Part shown: piece after piece, positions 7,960-16,294 of the stretch
How the letters are laid out: every line of letters starts with the position of its first letter
Position numbering within the stretch: the first letter of the stretch is position 1
DNA from: Streptomyces vinaceus
Lineage (GTDB): Bacteria; Actinomycetota; Actinomycetes; Streptomycetales; Streptomycetaceae
Direction: 5' to 3'
Assembly (NCBI RefSeq): GCF_008704935.1
Contig: NZ_CP023692.1
Coordinates: forward strand, 620,001-684,000
Length of the DNA: 64,000 nt
Made by a program: the position numbers and the translations under genes
Notes under the pieces: model-generated
Databases searched by the model: none
What the model was told of the DNA's origin: nothing
What the model saw: only the letters and a program-made list of their open reading frames with translations

Positions 7960-9431
7960 GCGAGCAGGCCATGCCGTGCAGCCCGCAGGAGATCGCCTCG
8001 CTGTTCCTGTTCGAGAAGCTCACGCCGGAGCAGCTCGGGCGGCTGTGCTCGGAGGGACGGGTGGAACGGTTCGAGCCCGGCCCGGTCTACACCGAGGGCG
8101 CTCCGGCCACCTGCTTCTACGTGATGATCGAGGGCACCGTCGTCCTGTCCCGCCGGGTCGGCGGCGACGACGTCGAGGTGAGCCGGACCTCGCAGCGCGG
8201 CGTGTACGCGGGCGCCATGCAGGCGTACCTGGGCGACCAGGTACCGCAGACGTACACCAACTCCATGCGGGTGACGGAGCCGACGCGGTTCTTCGTGCTG
8301 CCCGCCGAGTCGTTCGCGGCCGTCATGCGGGACTGGTTCCCGATGGCCGCACACCTGCTGGAAGGGCTGTTCTTCGGTTCCAGGAACACGCAGCGGGCCA
8401 TCGGCCAGCGGGAACGGCTGCTGGCACTGGGATCGCTGTCGGCCGGTCTCACGCACGAGCTCAACAACCCGGCCGCGGCGGCCGTACGGGCCACCGCGAC
8501 GCTGCGGGAACGGGTGGGCAAGATGCGGCACAAGCTGGCGGTCATCGCCCAGGGGCCCTACTCGCGCGAGGCGCTCGCCGAGCTCATCGAGATCCAGGAG
8601 CGCACCGCGGAACGGGTCGCCAAGGCGCCGGTGCTGAGCCCGCTGGAGGCGGCCGACCGGGAGGACGAGCTCGCAGACTGGCTCGACGACCACGGCATCC
8701 AGGAGGGGTGGCGGATCGCGCCGACCTTCGTACAGGCCGGGCTGGACACGGACTGGCTGGAGCAGGTCGCGGCGACCGTGGCCGAGGACATCCTCCCCGG
8801 GGCCATCGGCTGGCTCAACTACACGGTCGAGACCGAGCTGTTGATGGACGAGATCAACGACTCCACCACCCGCATCTCCCACCTCGTGGACGCGGCGAAG
8901 CAGTACTCGCAGCTCGACCGCGCCCCGCACCGGGTGGTCGACGTCCACGAACTCCTCGACAGCACCCTGCTGATGCTGTCCGGCAAGATGGGCCGGGGGG
9001 TGCGGGTGGTCAAGGACTACGACCGCTCGCTGCCGGAGGTGCCCGCGTACCCGGCGGAGCTCAACCAGGTGTGGACGAACATCATCGACAACGCCGTCTT
9101 CGCCATCGGGAGCACCGGCGGCGAGGGCACGCTGACGGTCCGCACGGCGCGCGAGGGCGACCGGCTGCTGGTGGAGTTCCGCGATACCGGTCCCGGCATC
9201 CCGGCGGACATCCGCACCCGTATCTTCGACCCCTTCTTCACCACCAAGCCGGTCGGCGAGGGGACGGGGCTCGGCCTCGACATCTCCTGGCGGATCGTCG
9301 TCAACAAGCACCACGGCAGCCTCCAGGTCGAGTCCGCTCCGGGCGACACCCGGTTCCAGGTGCTGCTGCCGCTGACCGACCCCGAATCCGAGAGTTCCGA
9401 GACGTCCGCGAGTTCCGAGGAGCCGGCATGA
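7956..9431 (+). CDS. Cyclic-nucleotide-domain sensor histidine kinase
   Basis: 491 residues, predicted soluble, with no membrane helix visible. Residues 10-140 form a cyclic-nucleotide-binding (CRP-like) beta barrel: VYTEGAPATCFYVMIEGTVVLSRR. Residues 155-175 carry the phospho-accepting histidine box, LSAGLTHELNNPAAAAVRA. A long helical linker follows. The C-terminal ATPase has an N-box NQVWTNIIDNAVFAIGS, G1 FRDTGPGIP, an F-box FDPFFTTKP and G2 GTGLGLDIS. It should phosphorylate the fused receiver/TrxR-like protein encoded just upstream (ATGA overlap). The same overlap couples it to the zinc-finger gene downstream. The tail is rich in Ser/Glu. Ligand identity (cAMP, redox or other) cannot be deduced. 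Confidence 0.9.
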   Translation: MSEQAMPCSPQEIASLFLFEKLTPEQLGRLCSEGRVERFEPGPVYTEGAPATCFYVMIEGTVVLSRRVGGDDVEVSRTSQRGVYAGAMQAYLGDQVPQTYTNSMRVTEPTRFFVLPAESFAAVMRDWFPMAAHLLEGLFFGSRNTQRAIGQRERLLALGSLSAGLTHELNNPAAAAVRATATLRERVGKMRHKLAVIAQGPYSREALAELIEIQERTAERVAKAPVLSPLEAADREDELADWLDDHGIQEGWRIAPTFVQAGLDTDWLEQVAATVAEDILPGAIGWLNYTVETELLMDEINDSTTRISHLVDAAKQYSQLDRAPHRVVDVHELLDSTLLMLSGKMGRGVRVVKDYDRSLPEVPAYPAELNQVWTNIIDNAVFAIGSTGGEGTLTVRTAREGDRLLVEFRDTGPGIPADIRTRIFDPFFTTKPVGEGTGLGLDISWRIVVNKHHGSLQVESAPGDTRFQVLLPLTDPESESSETSASSEEPA

Positions 9432-9784
9432 CCGAAGACATCAAGGGAATCGACCCGAGCGTCCCGCCCGCCGGAACGGGCTGCGTCGACTGCGACGCCG
9501 TGGGCGGCTGGTGGTTCCACCTGCGCCGCTGCGCCCAGTGCGGCCACATCGGCTGCTGCGACTCCTCACCGGCGCAGCACGCCACCGCCCACTGGAAGTC
9601 CGCGGGCCATCCGCTCGTACAGAGCTTCGAGCCGGGCGAGGAGTGGTTCTGGAACTACGACAGCGACGTCCTGTACGAGTCCGGGCCCGTCCTCGCCCCG
9701 CCCTCCGCCCACCCGGCGGACCAGCCGGCCCCCGGCCCGGCCGGACGGGTCCCCGCGGACTGGACGAGGTACCTGCACTCCTGA
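9428..9784 (+). CDS. Small UBP-type zinc-finger protein
   Basis: 118 residues. The first 75 match a UBP-type zinc finger: CVDCDAVGGWWFHLRRCAQC, CGHIGCCDSSPAQHATAHW and GHPLVQSFEPGEEWFWNY supply the Cys/His ligands and aromatic core. In eukaryotes this fold binds the free C-terminus of ubiquitin; bacterial members have no settled role. The last 40 residues are Pro/Ala-rich and probably disordered. The gene is coupled by ATGA overlap to the kinase, so it is probably a third component of that redox-signalling unit, for instance an adaptor or metal sensor. Confidence 0.9.
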   Translation: MTEDIKGIDPSVPPAGTGCVDCDAVGGWWFHLRRCAQCGHIGCCDSSPAQHATAHWKSAGHPLVQSFEPGEEWFWNYDSDVLYESGPVLAPPSAHPADQPAPGPAGRVPADWTRYLHS

Positions 9785-10026
9785 CCGTCCCATGGCGCAC
9801 CCCGCAAGGGCGGCCACGACCCCGAGGTCCTGCTGGAAGCCCTGCACACACCATGCACCGCCATTGAGTCCCGGACCCGGACTGGGTCCTGCTTGGACTT
9901 TCCGCCGAGCCGACGCGGCGGCGATGGTGGGGACCGCGCATTGCCCGTGCGCGTGGCGGGGGATTGGCTTGCCAGGTCACGATCCGCTGGGCTCCGGTTG
10001 CGCAAACCGGTACTGAAGGAAACGAA

Positions 10027-11376
10027 TTGGCACCCATGCTCGCCGGCTGCACGCCCTGGCCCGAGGAGTTCGTCGACCGCTACTGGGCGGCCGGGCACTG
10101 GAGGGGCAACACGCTGGACAACCTGCTGCGCGGCTGGGCCCTGCAGTACGGGCCGCGGACCGCGCTCGTGCACGGCGCCACCCGCGTCACCTACGCGAAC
10201 CTCAACCGGCGCGTGGACCGTATGGCCGCCGGGTTCCGGCTGCGCGGCCTGCGGCCGGGACAGCGGGTCGTCGTCCAGCTGCCGAACGTCCCCGAGTTCG
10301 TCACCACCGTGTTCGCGCTGATGCGCATCGGCGCGGTCCCGGTGCTCTGCACGCTCTCCCTGGGCGCGGCCGAGGTGTCCCACATCGTGCGCGTCACGGA
10401 GTCCGTGGGCTACGTCGGCCCCTCGACGTACCGGGGCTTCGACCACACGGCGATGGCCGCGGACATCGCGGCCCAGGGGCCGTTCCTGCGCAGGGTGTTC
10501 ACCTTCGAGGCGCCCGGCGAGTCCTCCCCGTACGGCGGCTTCTCGACCGACCCGGCGGGCTGCCACTACTTCCCGCTGGGCTCCCTGGACTCCCCGCCCG
10601 GCCCGACGCTCGCGCAGCGCGCCGACCAGGTGGCGTTCCTCCTGCTCTCCGGGGAGGCCACCGACGCACCCCTGCTCGTGCCGCGCACGCACAACGACTA
10701 CGCCTACCAGGCGCGCGCCGCCGCCGAACTGGTGTCGCTCGGCGAGGACGACGTGTACCTGGCCGCGCTGCCCGCCGGGTCCCCCCTCGCCTTCGGCGGC
10801 CCCGGCATCATCGGCACCCTCTCCGTCGGCGCCACCGTCGTCCTGGTGGAGGACCCGGAACCCGCCGCATGCCTCGCGGCCATCGCACGGGAGCGGGTCA
10901 CGATCACGTCGGTGGCGCCCGACACCGCCCGGCTGTGGCTCGACGCACTTCCCACGGCCGGGGCCGACGTGAGCGGTCTGCGTCTCGTGCAGGTCGGCGG
11001 AGCCCCGCTGGCCCCGGAGACCGCGGAGCGGCTGGGCGCCGAATGGGGCTGTCGCCTCCAGCAGTTCTTCGGCCTGGCCGAGGGGCTGCTCACGCTCACC
11101 CGGCCCGCCGATCCGGTCGATACCGTACTCACCACGCAGGGCCGCCCGCTCTCGCCCGACGACGAGATCCGCATCGTCGACGCGGAGGGCGAGGACGTGC
11201 CCGACGGGGAGCCCGGCGAACTCCTGGCCCGCGGCCCGTACACCCCGCGCGGCTACTACCGGGCCCCCGACCACAACGCCCGCTCCTTCACCGCCGACGG
11301 CTACTTCCGCACCGGTGCACGCGCCCGCCGCGCCCCGGACGGCAGCCTGGTCATGACCGGCCGCGCCCGGGACTGA
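10027..11376 (+). CDS. Truncated, degenerate aryl-AMP ligase-like protein (EntE/DhbE family)
   Basis: 449 residues resembling 2,3-dihydroxybenzoate-AMP ligases (TPWPEEFVDRYW start, RTHNDY, FFGLAEGLL, GPYTPRGYYRAPDHNARSF). Key motifs are damaged. The ATP-binding P-loop, normally SGGTTGxPK, reads SGEATDAPLL with no lysine; the YRTGD motif reads FRTGARARR; and the protein stops at GRARD, the hinge, so the whole C-terminal subdomain with the catalytic lysine is absent. It should not adenylate efficiently. It might be a decaying siderophore gene or a non-catalytic binding protein. The TTG at 10027 sits seven bases after GAAGGA; an in-frame ATG at 10036 is the alternative start. No NRPS genes are adjacent. 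Confidence 0.75.
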   Translation: MAPMLAGCTPWPEEFVDRYWAAGHWRGNTLDNLLRGWALQYGPRTALVHGATRVTYANLNRRVDRMAAGFRLRGLRPGQRVVVQLPNVPEFVTTVFALMRIGAVPVLCTLSLGAAEVSHIVRVTESVGYVGPSTYRGFDHTAMAADIAAQGPFLRRVFTFEAPGESSPYGGFSTDPAGCHYFPLGSLDSPPGPTLAQRADQVAFLLLSGEATDAPLLVPRTHNDYAYQARAAAELVSLGEDDVYLAALPAGSPLAFGGPGIIGTLSVGATVVLVEDPEPAACLAAIARERVTITSVAPDTARLWLDALPTAGADVSGLRLVQVGGAPLAPETAERLGAEWGCRLQQFFGLAEGLLTLTRPADPVDTVLTTQGRPLSPDDEIRIVDAEGEDVPDGEPGELLARGPYTPRGYYRAPDHNARSFTADGYFRTGARARRAPDGSLVMTGRARD

Positions 11377-11393
11377 GCCTTCTGCAACACCCT

Positions 11394-12956
11394 TCAGGGG
11401 AAGCGCGGCGGGTCCTGGCAGGTCACGTCCGCGGCGGGCAGCCGCCCCGTGCCGAGGTACGCGTTGACCGTGGCGTCGGCGCAGGAGGCCGGATCGGACA
11501 GGTACACGCCGTGCTTCTCGCCGTTCAGCGCGAGCACCATCCGCGAGCCCTTGAGCGCCTTGTGCAAGCCTTGGCCGCTGGCCAGCGGAGTGATCGGGTC
11601 CCACTCGTTCTGCACGGTCAGCACATCGGCCCGGGTCTTCATGGGCGTCGGCGCCTCCATCGGCCGCTGCCAGAAGGCGCACGGCTTTATGTTCGACGCG
11701 AAGTCCCCGTAGACCGGGTACTTCACCTTGTCCCGCGCCGCGTCCCGCGCGTACTGCTCGGGGTCGCGCGGCCAGGCGTCCGTGTCCCCGCACAGGACGG
11801 ACCAGTAGACGGGGGTGGCTCCGCCCTCGGCGTCGGAGGGCTCTGCCGGGCCGGGCGCCCAGGCGCCCGGCGCCGCGGAGGCGTTCGCCCCGCCGGCCCG
11901 GGGGCCCGTCCGCAGCTGGTTCAGGGCCTGCGGTTCGCCGCCGGCCGGCGGCCGTCCGGTCTCGGCCAGGGACTTCAGGTACCTGATGGCGGCCGAGGCC
12001 CCGTACGGGGAGAAGAACAGCGAGGGGTCGGCCCTGAGATCGTCGCCCGTGTACTTCTGCCCGTTGCCGACGATGGGGTCCCGGTCGGCCCGCTCCACCA
12101 GACGCCAGAAGGTGGCGGACACCTCCTCGGGCGTGGCGCCGAGCCCGTAGTGCTCCGAGCGCTCCGCCGCCCACCGGGTCCACCGGGCGAACGCGGGCTC
12201 CGCCTCGGTGGCCCAGACCTGGATCATGCCCCGCCAGATGCGCTGCGGGTCCACCCCACTGTCCAGCACGAAGCGGTCGGCGCGCTGCGGGAACATCTGC
12301 GAGTACACCGCGCCGAGGTAGGTCCCGTACGAGTAGCCCAGGTACGAGATCTTCCGCTCGCCGAGCGCCGCGCGGATCACGTCCAGGTCACGGGCCGTGT
12401 TGCGGGTGGTGATGTACGGGATGACATCGCCGGACTTCTCCCGGCACTTGTCGGCGATGCCGCGCGCCCAGGCCACGTCCGAGGCGAAGGTCTCCGGCCG
12501 GTACGCGCCGCCGACGCCCTCTTCCGCCGGGCTCAGCGGGCCGCAGGTGATCGGGCTGCTCCGGCCGACCCCGCGCGGGTCGAAGCCGATGAGGTCGTAC
12601 TGGTCCCGTACGTCCTTGGGCATCTGCTCGTCCAGCGCCAGCGGCCTGTGCAGCGCGGGGGTGCCGGGACCGCCCGGGTTGAAGAGCAGCACCCCGCGCC
12701 GCTTGGCCGGGTTCCCGCTCTTGATCCGGGAGATCGCGAGGTCGAGCGTGCGTCCTTCGGGGTGCTGGTAGTCGAGCGGCACTTTGAGGGTCGCGCACTC
12801 GTACGTGGCCGGCTGGTCCGGGCTGCACCGGTGCCAGTCCGGTTTCTGGCGCATGTGCGCGGGGGTCGGGGCGGCGGCCGCCTGGGGCGCCGTCAGAAGG
12901 GGCAGGGAGGTGGCGACGAGTCCGACGGTGGCGAGCAGCGGTGCGAGGCGTTTCAT
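11394..12956 (-). CDS. Secreted S33 peptidase (tripeptidyl aminopeptidase-like)
   Basis: A 520-residue alpha/beta-hydrolase with an N-terminal signal peptide (MKRLAPLLATVGLVATSLPL, likely cut after an AQAAAA-like site near residue 29). NPGGPGTPA forms the oxyanion region. YLGYSYGTYLGAVYSQMF holds the GxSxG nucleophile. QNEWDPITPLASG supplies the acid and EKHGVYL the histidine. C-terminal cysteines typical of this secreted Streptomyces family are present (SVLCGDTDAW, KPCAFW, SCADATVNAYLG). It should remove short N-terminal peptides outside the cell. A Gly/Ala/Pro-rich insertion lies near residue 365. The downstream end is convergent with the ligase-like gene, 17 bp away; 267 bp upstream holds the terminator of the previous gene. 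Confidence 0.9.
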   Translation of the reverse strand: MKRLAPLLATVGLVATSLPLLTAPQAAAAPTPAHMRQKPDWHRCSPDQPATYECATLKVPLDYQHPEGRTLDLAISRIKSGNPAKRRGVLLFNPGGPGTPALHRPLALDEQMPKDVRDQYDLIGFDPRGVGRSSPITCGPLSPAEEGVGGAYRPETFASDVAWARGIADKCREKSGDVIPYITTRNTARDLDVIRAALGERKISYLGYSYGTYLGAVYSQMFPQRADRFVLDSGVDPQRIWRGMIQVWATEAEPAFARWTRWAAERSEHYGLGATPEEVSATFWRLVERADRDPIVGNGQKYTGDDLRADPSLFFSPYGASAAIRYLKSLAETGRPPAGGEPQALNQLRTGPRAGGANASAAPGAWAPGPAEPSDAEGGATPVYWSVLCGDTDAWPRDPEQYARDAARDKVKYPVYGDFASNIKPCAFWQRPMEAPTPMKTRADVLTVQNEWDPITPLASGQGLHKALKGSRMVLALNGEKHGVYLSDPASCADATVNAYLGTGRLPAADVTCQDPPRFP

Positions 12957-13171
12957 GGCGGGTGCCGTTCTTTCGTGCGGTGAAATCGCTGGTGTGGCCA
13001 CTGTGTTGCATCGGGGGGTACGCGCGAATCCCCTGGAAGAGCCGTCCCCGGTCCCTCTCCCGTACCAGGTGGCATTCGGGCAGTTGGCTGGAATCCCGCC
13101 CCGGGGATCCCCCGTCTCCCCCGCGCCGGCCGCCACGGCGCCCCGTAGTCCCCTCCCTCTCAAGTACGACC

Positions 13172-13205
13172 CCGGAGCCGCGGGGAGGGTGCCCCGCGGC
13201 TCCGG
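13172..13205 (-). terminator. Hairpin terminator after carotenoid oxygenase
   Basis: A perfect 14-bp stem (13172-13185 with 13192-13205) and a 6-base loop lie 19 bases downstream of the carotenoid oxygenase stop on the minus strand. No U-tract follows, as is usual for Streptomyces terminators. Confidence 0.75.
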
Positions 13206-13223
13206 CGGATCCTTGCTCCGTGG

Positions 13224-14588
13224 TCAGTCCGTGAGGCCGTCCAGGGCGCTGTCGGGCACCCAGGAGCCGTGGACTCCGGCCGTCACCCGGCGGGGCAGGT
13301 GGACGGTGGCGACCCGGTCGAGGCCGGAGGCGTCGAGGACCAGCAGCTGGGAAGAGTCCTGCTTCAGGTCGGAGACGACCGTCAGCAGATAGCCGTCGTC
13401 CTCGCTCGTGGCATGGTCCGCCGGGACGAAGACGGCTTCGCCGGGCATCCGCGCGTCGCCCACCTGGTGGATGCGGCGGGCGCCGGTGGTCCGGTCGTAC
13501 TTGACGACGCCGTAACCGCCGAAACCCTTCTCGTCGGGGAAGCAGATGGCGTACTGGTAGCGGTTCTCGGCGCCCAGGTAGTCCTCGTTGAGCGTCGGGA
13601 ACTCCACCGGCAGGTCGTCGATGATCTGCTCGCCGACCGTGCCGTCGGTCATGTCGACCACCCAGCGGCGGGTGTACGAGCGGGAGCCGGGCTCGCTGCC
13701 GCGGCCGGGCGCGCCGATCCACCAGTTCCAGGAGAGTTCGAAGCCCTCGCGGTCCACGGTGGGGCCTTCCAGGACGATGCGGCCCTGGCCGTCCTCGTAG
13801 GCGTTGGAGACGTGGAGCATGTTGCCCGGTTCGACGGAGAACCAGCGGATGTGCCGGGCGCCGTCCTCCCCCCGGGGCATGATCCCGATGCGGGCGGGCT
13901 GCTGGTCGCTCCAGCTGTAGGGGATGCCGGAGTGTTCGGTGGGGTCGAAGGTGACGTTGCCCTCGACGAACACCACGTGCCGGCGGGTGATGGTGAAGTC
14001 GTGCTTGAGCGAGGCGGTCGCCCCCGGGATCTCGGCGCTGTGGACGATCGCTCCCTTGGCGTCGCACACGTAGTAGGTCAGGAACGGCGGGAACGGCGAG
14101 GAGCCGAAGAAGTGGAGTTCCCCGGTCACCGGGTCCTCCTTGGGGTGCGCCGTCATCGCGCCGCGCAGCTTGCCGTCGAAGTCGTGGGCGCCGATCGTCT
14201 CCAGCTCCCGGGTGAGCTCGAAGGGGAGGTTCGACTCGCACAGCGCGAGGAGGCGTCCGGCGTGTTCGATGATGTGGGTGCCGGCGGTGCTGGCGGTGAA
14301 GTCGGGTCCGTGCTCGGTCATGTAGGGAGCGCCGTCGAGGGCGGGGGTGTGCACCCAGCGGTTGCGGTACCACTCGGCGCGGCCCTCGCGCAGGCGGATG
14401 CCGTGGACCATTCCGCTGCCCTTGAACCAGTGGGTGGGGGTGACGCCGGGCTTGGGGTTGTGTCCGTTGCGCAGCAGCCGGCCGCTCAGCTCGGGGGGCA
14501 GGGTGCCCTCGACCGTCAGGGCGGTGGCGGTGATCTCGTCGGCCACGGGGGTGTAGTGGCCGGTCAGGTACGGCTTGGCAGCGGTCAT
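13224..14588 (-). CDS. Carotenoid oxygenase family dioxygenase
   Basis: A 454-residue member of the iron(II) carotenoid/stilbene cleavage oxygenases. Four iron-ligand histidines can be placed: MTAHPKEDP (about 169), SLKHDFTITRRHVVF (about 218), GNMLHVSNAYED (about 285) and GVHGSWVPDSA near the C-terminus (about 444). HWFKGSGMVHGIRL and RYQYAICFPDEKG are also typical. It should cleave an aromatic or polyene alkene; lignostilbene-type and apocarotenoid substrates are both possible. Its start lies 33 bp behind the MFS stop on the same strand, so exporter and oxygenase are probably cotranscribed. No carotenoid synthesis genes are in the window. Confidence 0.9.
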   Translation of the reverse strand: MTAAKPYLTGHYTPVADEITATALTVEGTLPPELSGRLLRNGHNPKPGVTPTHWFKGSGMVHGIRLREGRAEWYRNRWVHTPALDGAPYMTEHGPDFTASTAGTHIIEHAGRLLALCESNLPFELTRELETIGAHDFDGKLRGAMTAHPKEDPVTGELHFFGSSPFPPFLTYYVCDAKGAIVHSAEIPGATASLKHDFTITRRHVVFVEGNVTFDPTEHSGIPYSWSDQQPARIGIMPRGEDGARHIRWFSVEPGNMLHVSNAYEDGQGRIVLEGPTVDREGFELSWNWWIGAPGRGSEPGSRSYTRRWVVDMTDGTVGEQIIDDLPVEFPTLNEDYLGAENRYQYAICFPDEKGFGGYGVVKYDRTTGARRIHQVGDARMPGEAVFVPADHATSEDDGYLLTVVSDLKQDSSQLLVLDASGLDRVATVHLPRRVTAGVHGSWVPDSALDGLTD

Positions 14589-14621
14589 GGCTCATATCTC
14601 TTTCGTGGGAGTGACGGGTCA

Positions 14622-16169
14622 TCAGACGGAGTGTGGGACGGGGGACTTAGGGGGGAGGGACGGGGTCGGCTCGGCCGGAACGGCCCGGTCGGTCGGGTCG
14701 GTCAGGTCGGTCAGGTCGGTCAGGTCGGTCAGGTCGGTCAGGGTGCGTGCCCTCGCGCAGCGGGCGAGGAGCAGCGCGAGGAGGGCCGTTGCGGCCAGGA
14801 CCGCGGCCGAGACCGTGAAGGCGGCGCGGTAGCCGGCCGTGAGGGCCTCCGGCGCAGGCGTACCGGCGGAGGCGTGGGCGGTGACGGAGCCTGCCAGGGT
14901 GGCCAGGGCGGCGAGGCCGATCGCTCCGCCGACCTGCCGGGTGGTGTTGACCAGTCCGCCGGCGAGGCCCGCGTCCTGTCTCGGGACGCCCTCGACGGCG
15001 AGTGCGGTGAGCTGGACGAAGGCGATGCTGAGGCCCAGGCCGACCAGGATGCTCGGGCCCAGGACGTCCACGGCGTAGCTTCCGTCGGCGCTCATCCTCG
15101 ACAGCCACAGCAGTCCGGCGGCCTCGGTCAGCAGGGCGGCCGTCACGGTCGCGGTGGCTCCCAGGCGCCGGGCGATCCGGGGGGCGAGGGAGGATCCGAG
15201 CATATGGGCGACGGCGAGGGGAAGTTGTCCGACGCCGGTGGCCAAGGGGCCAGAGCCGAGGACCTGCTGCTGGTAGAGGGGCAGGAAGAAGAACAGGGCG
15301 ATCCACACGGACCCCAGCAGGGCCATCAGCACGTTGCCCGCGGCGACCCGGCCGGTGGCGAACAGGCGTGCCGGGACCAGGGCATCGGGCCGGCGGAACT
15401 CGATCACGGCGAAACCCGCGAGCAGCACGGTGGCGGCGCCGAGGGCGCCCAGTACCCGGGCGTCGGCCCAGCCCGCCCCGCGCGCGGTGGTCAGGGCCCA
15501 GACCAGGCCGGTCAGGGCGAGGGTCACGGTGGCGGTGCCCAGCAGATCGAACCGCCCGGCCCTGCGTCCGGCATCCGGCGGTACGAACACGGCCACCGCG
15601 GCCAGGACCAGCGCCGCTCCGAGCGCGACCGAGTGGAAGATCCAGGGCCAGCCCCATGCCTGGGTGAGCGCGCCTCCCAGCAGGACGCCGCCCGCCGCTC
15701 CCCCGCCGGAGACCGCACCCCACACGCCCAGCGCCCTGCCGCGCTCGGGGCCCGACCGGAACCGGTCCATCGCCAGGGCGAGGGCGGCCGGGGCGATGGC
15801 GGCGGCCCCGAGACCCTGCACCGTGCGCGCCGCGATCAGCACGCCGGCGGAGGTGGACAGCCCCGCCGCCAGTGAAGCCAGCGCGAACAGGGCCAACCCG
15901 GCGATCAGCATCCGGCGCCGGCCGAGGAGGTCGGCGACCCGGCCGCCCGCCAGGAGCAGCGCCCCGAACGCCAGGCCGTAGGCGTTGACCACCCAGGTGG
16001 TCCCGCTGTCCGTGAGCCCGGTGCCGGCTCTGATCTGTGGGAGCGCCACGTTCACGATCGAGGTGGCGAGCATGACCGTGAACTGGGCGGCGGCGAGCGC
16101 CGCGAGGACGGCGCCCGGGCCGTGGGGCCGACGTACTGCCTGGTCCGTCCGCGTGCGTGGGGGGTTCAT
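14622..16169 (-). CDS. MFS multidrug exporter, EmrB/QacA type
   Basis: 515 residues with about 14 predicted membrane helices, a proton-driven exporter of the DHA2 group. Visible signatures are QFTVMLATSIVNVALPQI in helix 1, GGRVADLLGRRRML in the loop between helices 2 and 3, ARTVQGLGAAAIAPAALAL (motif C region) and LAGGLVNTTRQVGGAIGLA late in the protein. The cytoplasmic C-terminus contains a run of Leu-Thr-Asp triplets from a 9-bp tandem repeat. The gene heads a likely two-gene unit with the carotenoid oxygenase, and its 125-bp upstream region holds three direct repeats that may be operator sites. The substrate is unknown. Confidence 0.9.
   Translation of the reverse strand: MNPPRTRTDQAVRRPHGPGAVLAALAAAQFTVMLATSIVNVALPQIRAGTGLTDSGTTWVVNAYGLAFGALLLAGGRVADLLGRRRMLIAGLALFALASLAAGLSTSAGVLIAARTVQGLGAAAIAPAALALAMDRFRSGPERGRALGVWGAVSGGGAAGGVLLGGALTQAWGWPWIFHSVALGAALVLAAVAVFVPPDAGRRAGRFDLLGTATVTLALTGLVWALTTARGAGWADARVLGALGAATVLLAGFAVIEFRRPDALVPARLFATGRVAAGNVLMALLGSVWIALFFFLPLYQQQVLGSGPLATGVGQLPLAVAHMLGSSLAPRIARRLGATATVTAALLTEAAGLLWLSRMSADGSYAVDVLGPSILVGLGLSIAFVQLTALAVEGVPRQDAGLAGGLVNTTRQVGGAIGLAALATLAGSVTAHASAGTPAPEALTAGYRAAFTVSAAVLAATALLALLLARCARARTLTDLTDLTDLTDLTDPTDRAVPAEPTPSLPPKSPVPHSV
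14692..14745. repeat. 9-bp tandem repeat in MFS C-terminus
   Basis: Four perfect GTCAGGTCG units (14701-14736) flanked by two imperfect ones. On the minus strand they encode successive Leu-Thr-Asp triplets in the exporter's hydrophilic tail. This is a slippage-prone coding microsatellite. Confidence 0.95.
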
Positions 16170-16193
16170 GGCGCACAGACTCGGCGCGGACGG

Positions 16194-16254
16194 TGTCCAC
16201 TATCCAGGCCCCGCGGGCCCGGGCGCTGTCCACTCCTGTCCGCGCCTGTCCACT
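16194..16254. promoter_or_regulatory. Three TGTCCACT direct repeats upstream of MFS gene
   Basis: Identical octamers at 16194-16201, 16227-16234 and 16247-16254, all in one orientation, within 90 bp upstream of the exporter start. They may be regulator half-sites; on the coding strand they read AGTGGACA. Confidence 0.4.
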
Positions 16255-16294
16255 CCCGTCGGCGCGGCGTCGCCGGGAGGGGGCGCGACAGCCG

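Noticed and set aside
14692..14745. Possible CRISPR-like or intergenic tandem array
   Set aside because: Units are only 9 bp, without spacers, and inside a coding frame; it is a coding microsatellite.
13269..15875. 868-codon open frame on the plus strand
   Set aside because: It lies antisense to the carotenoid oxygenase and MFS genes, both with clear motifs; its composition is that of a GC-rich shadow frame.
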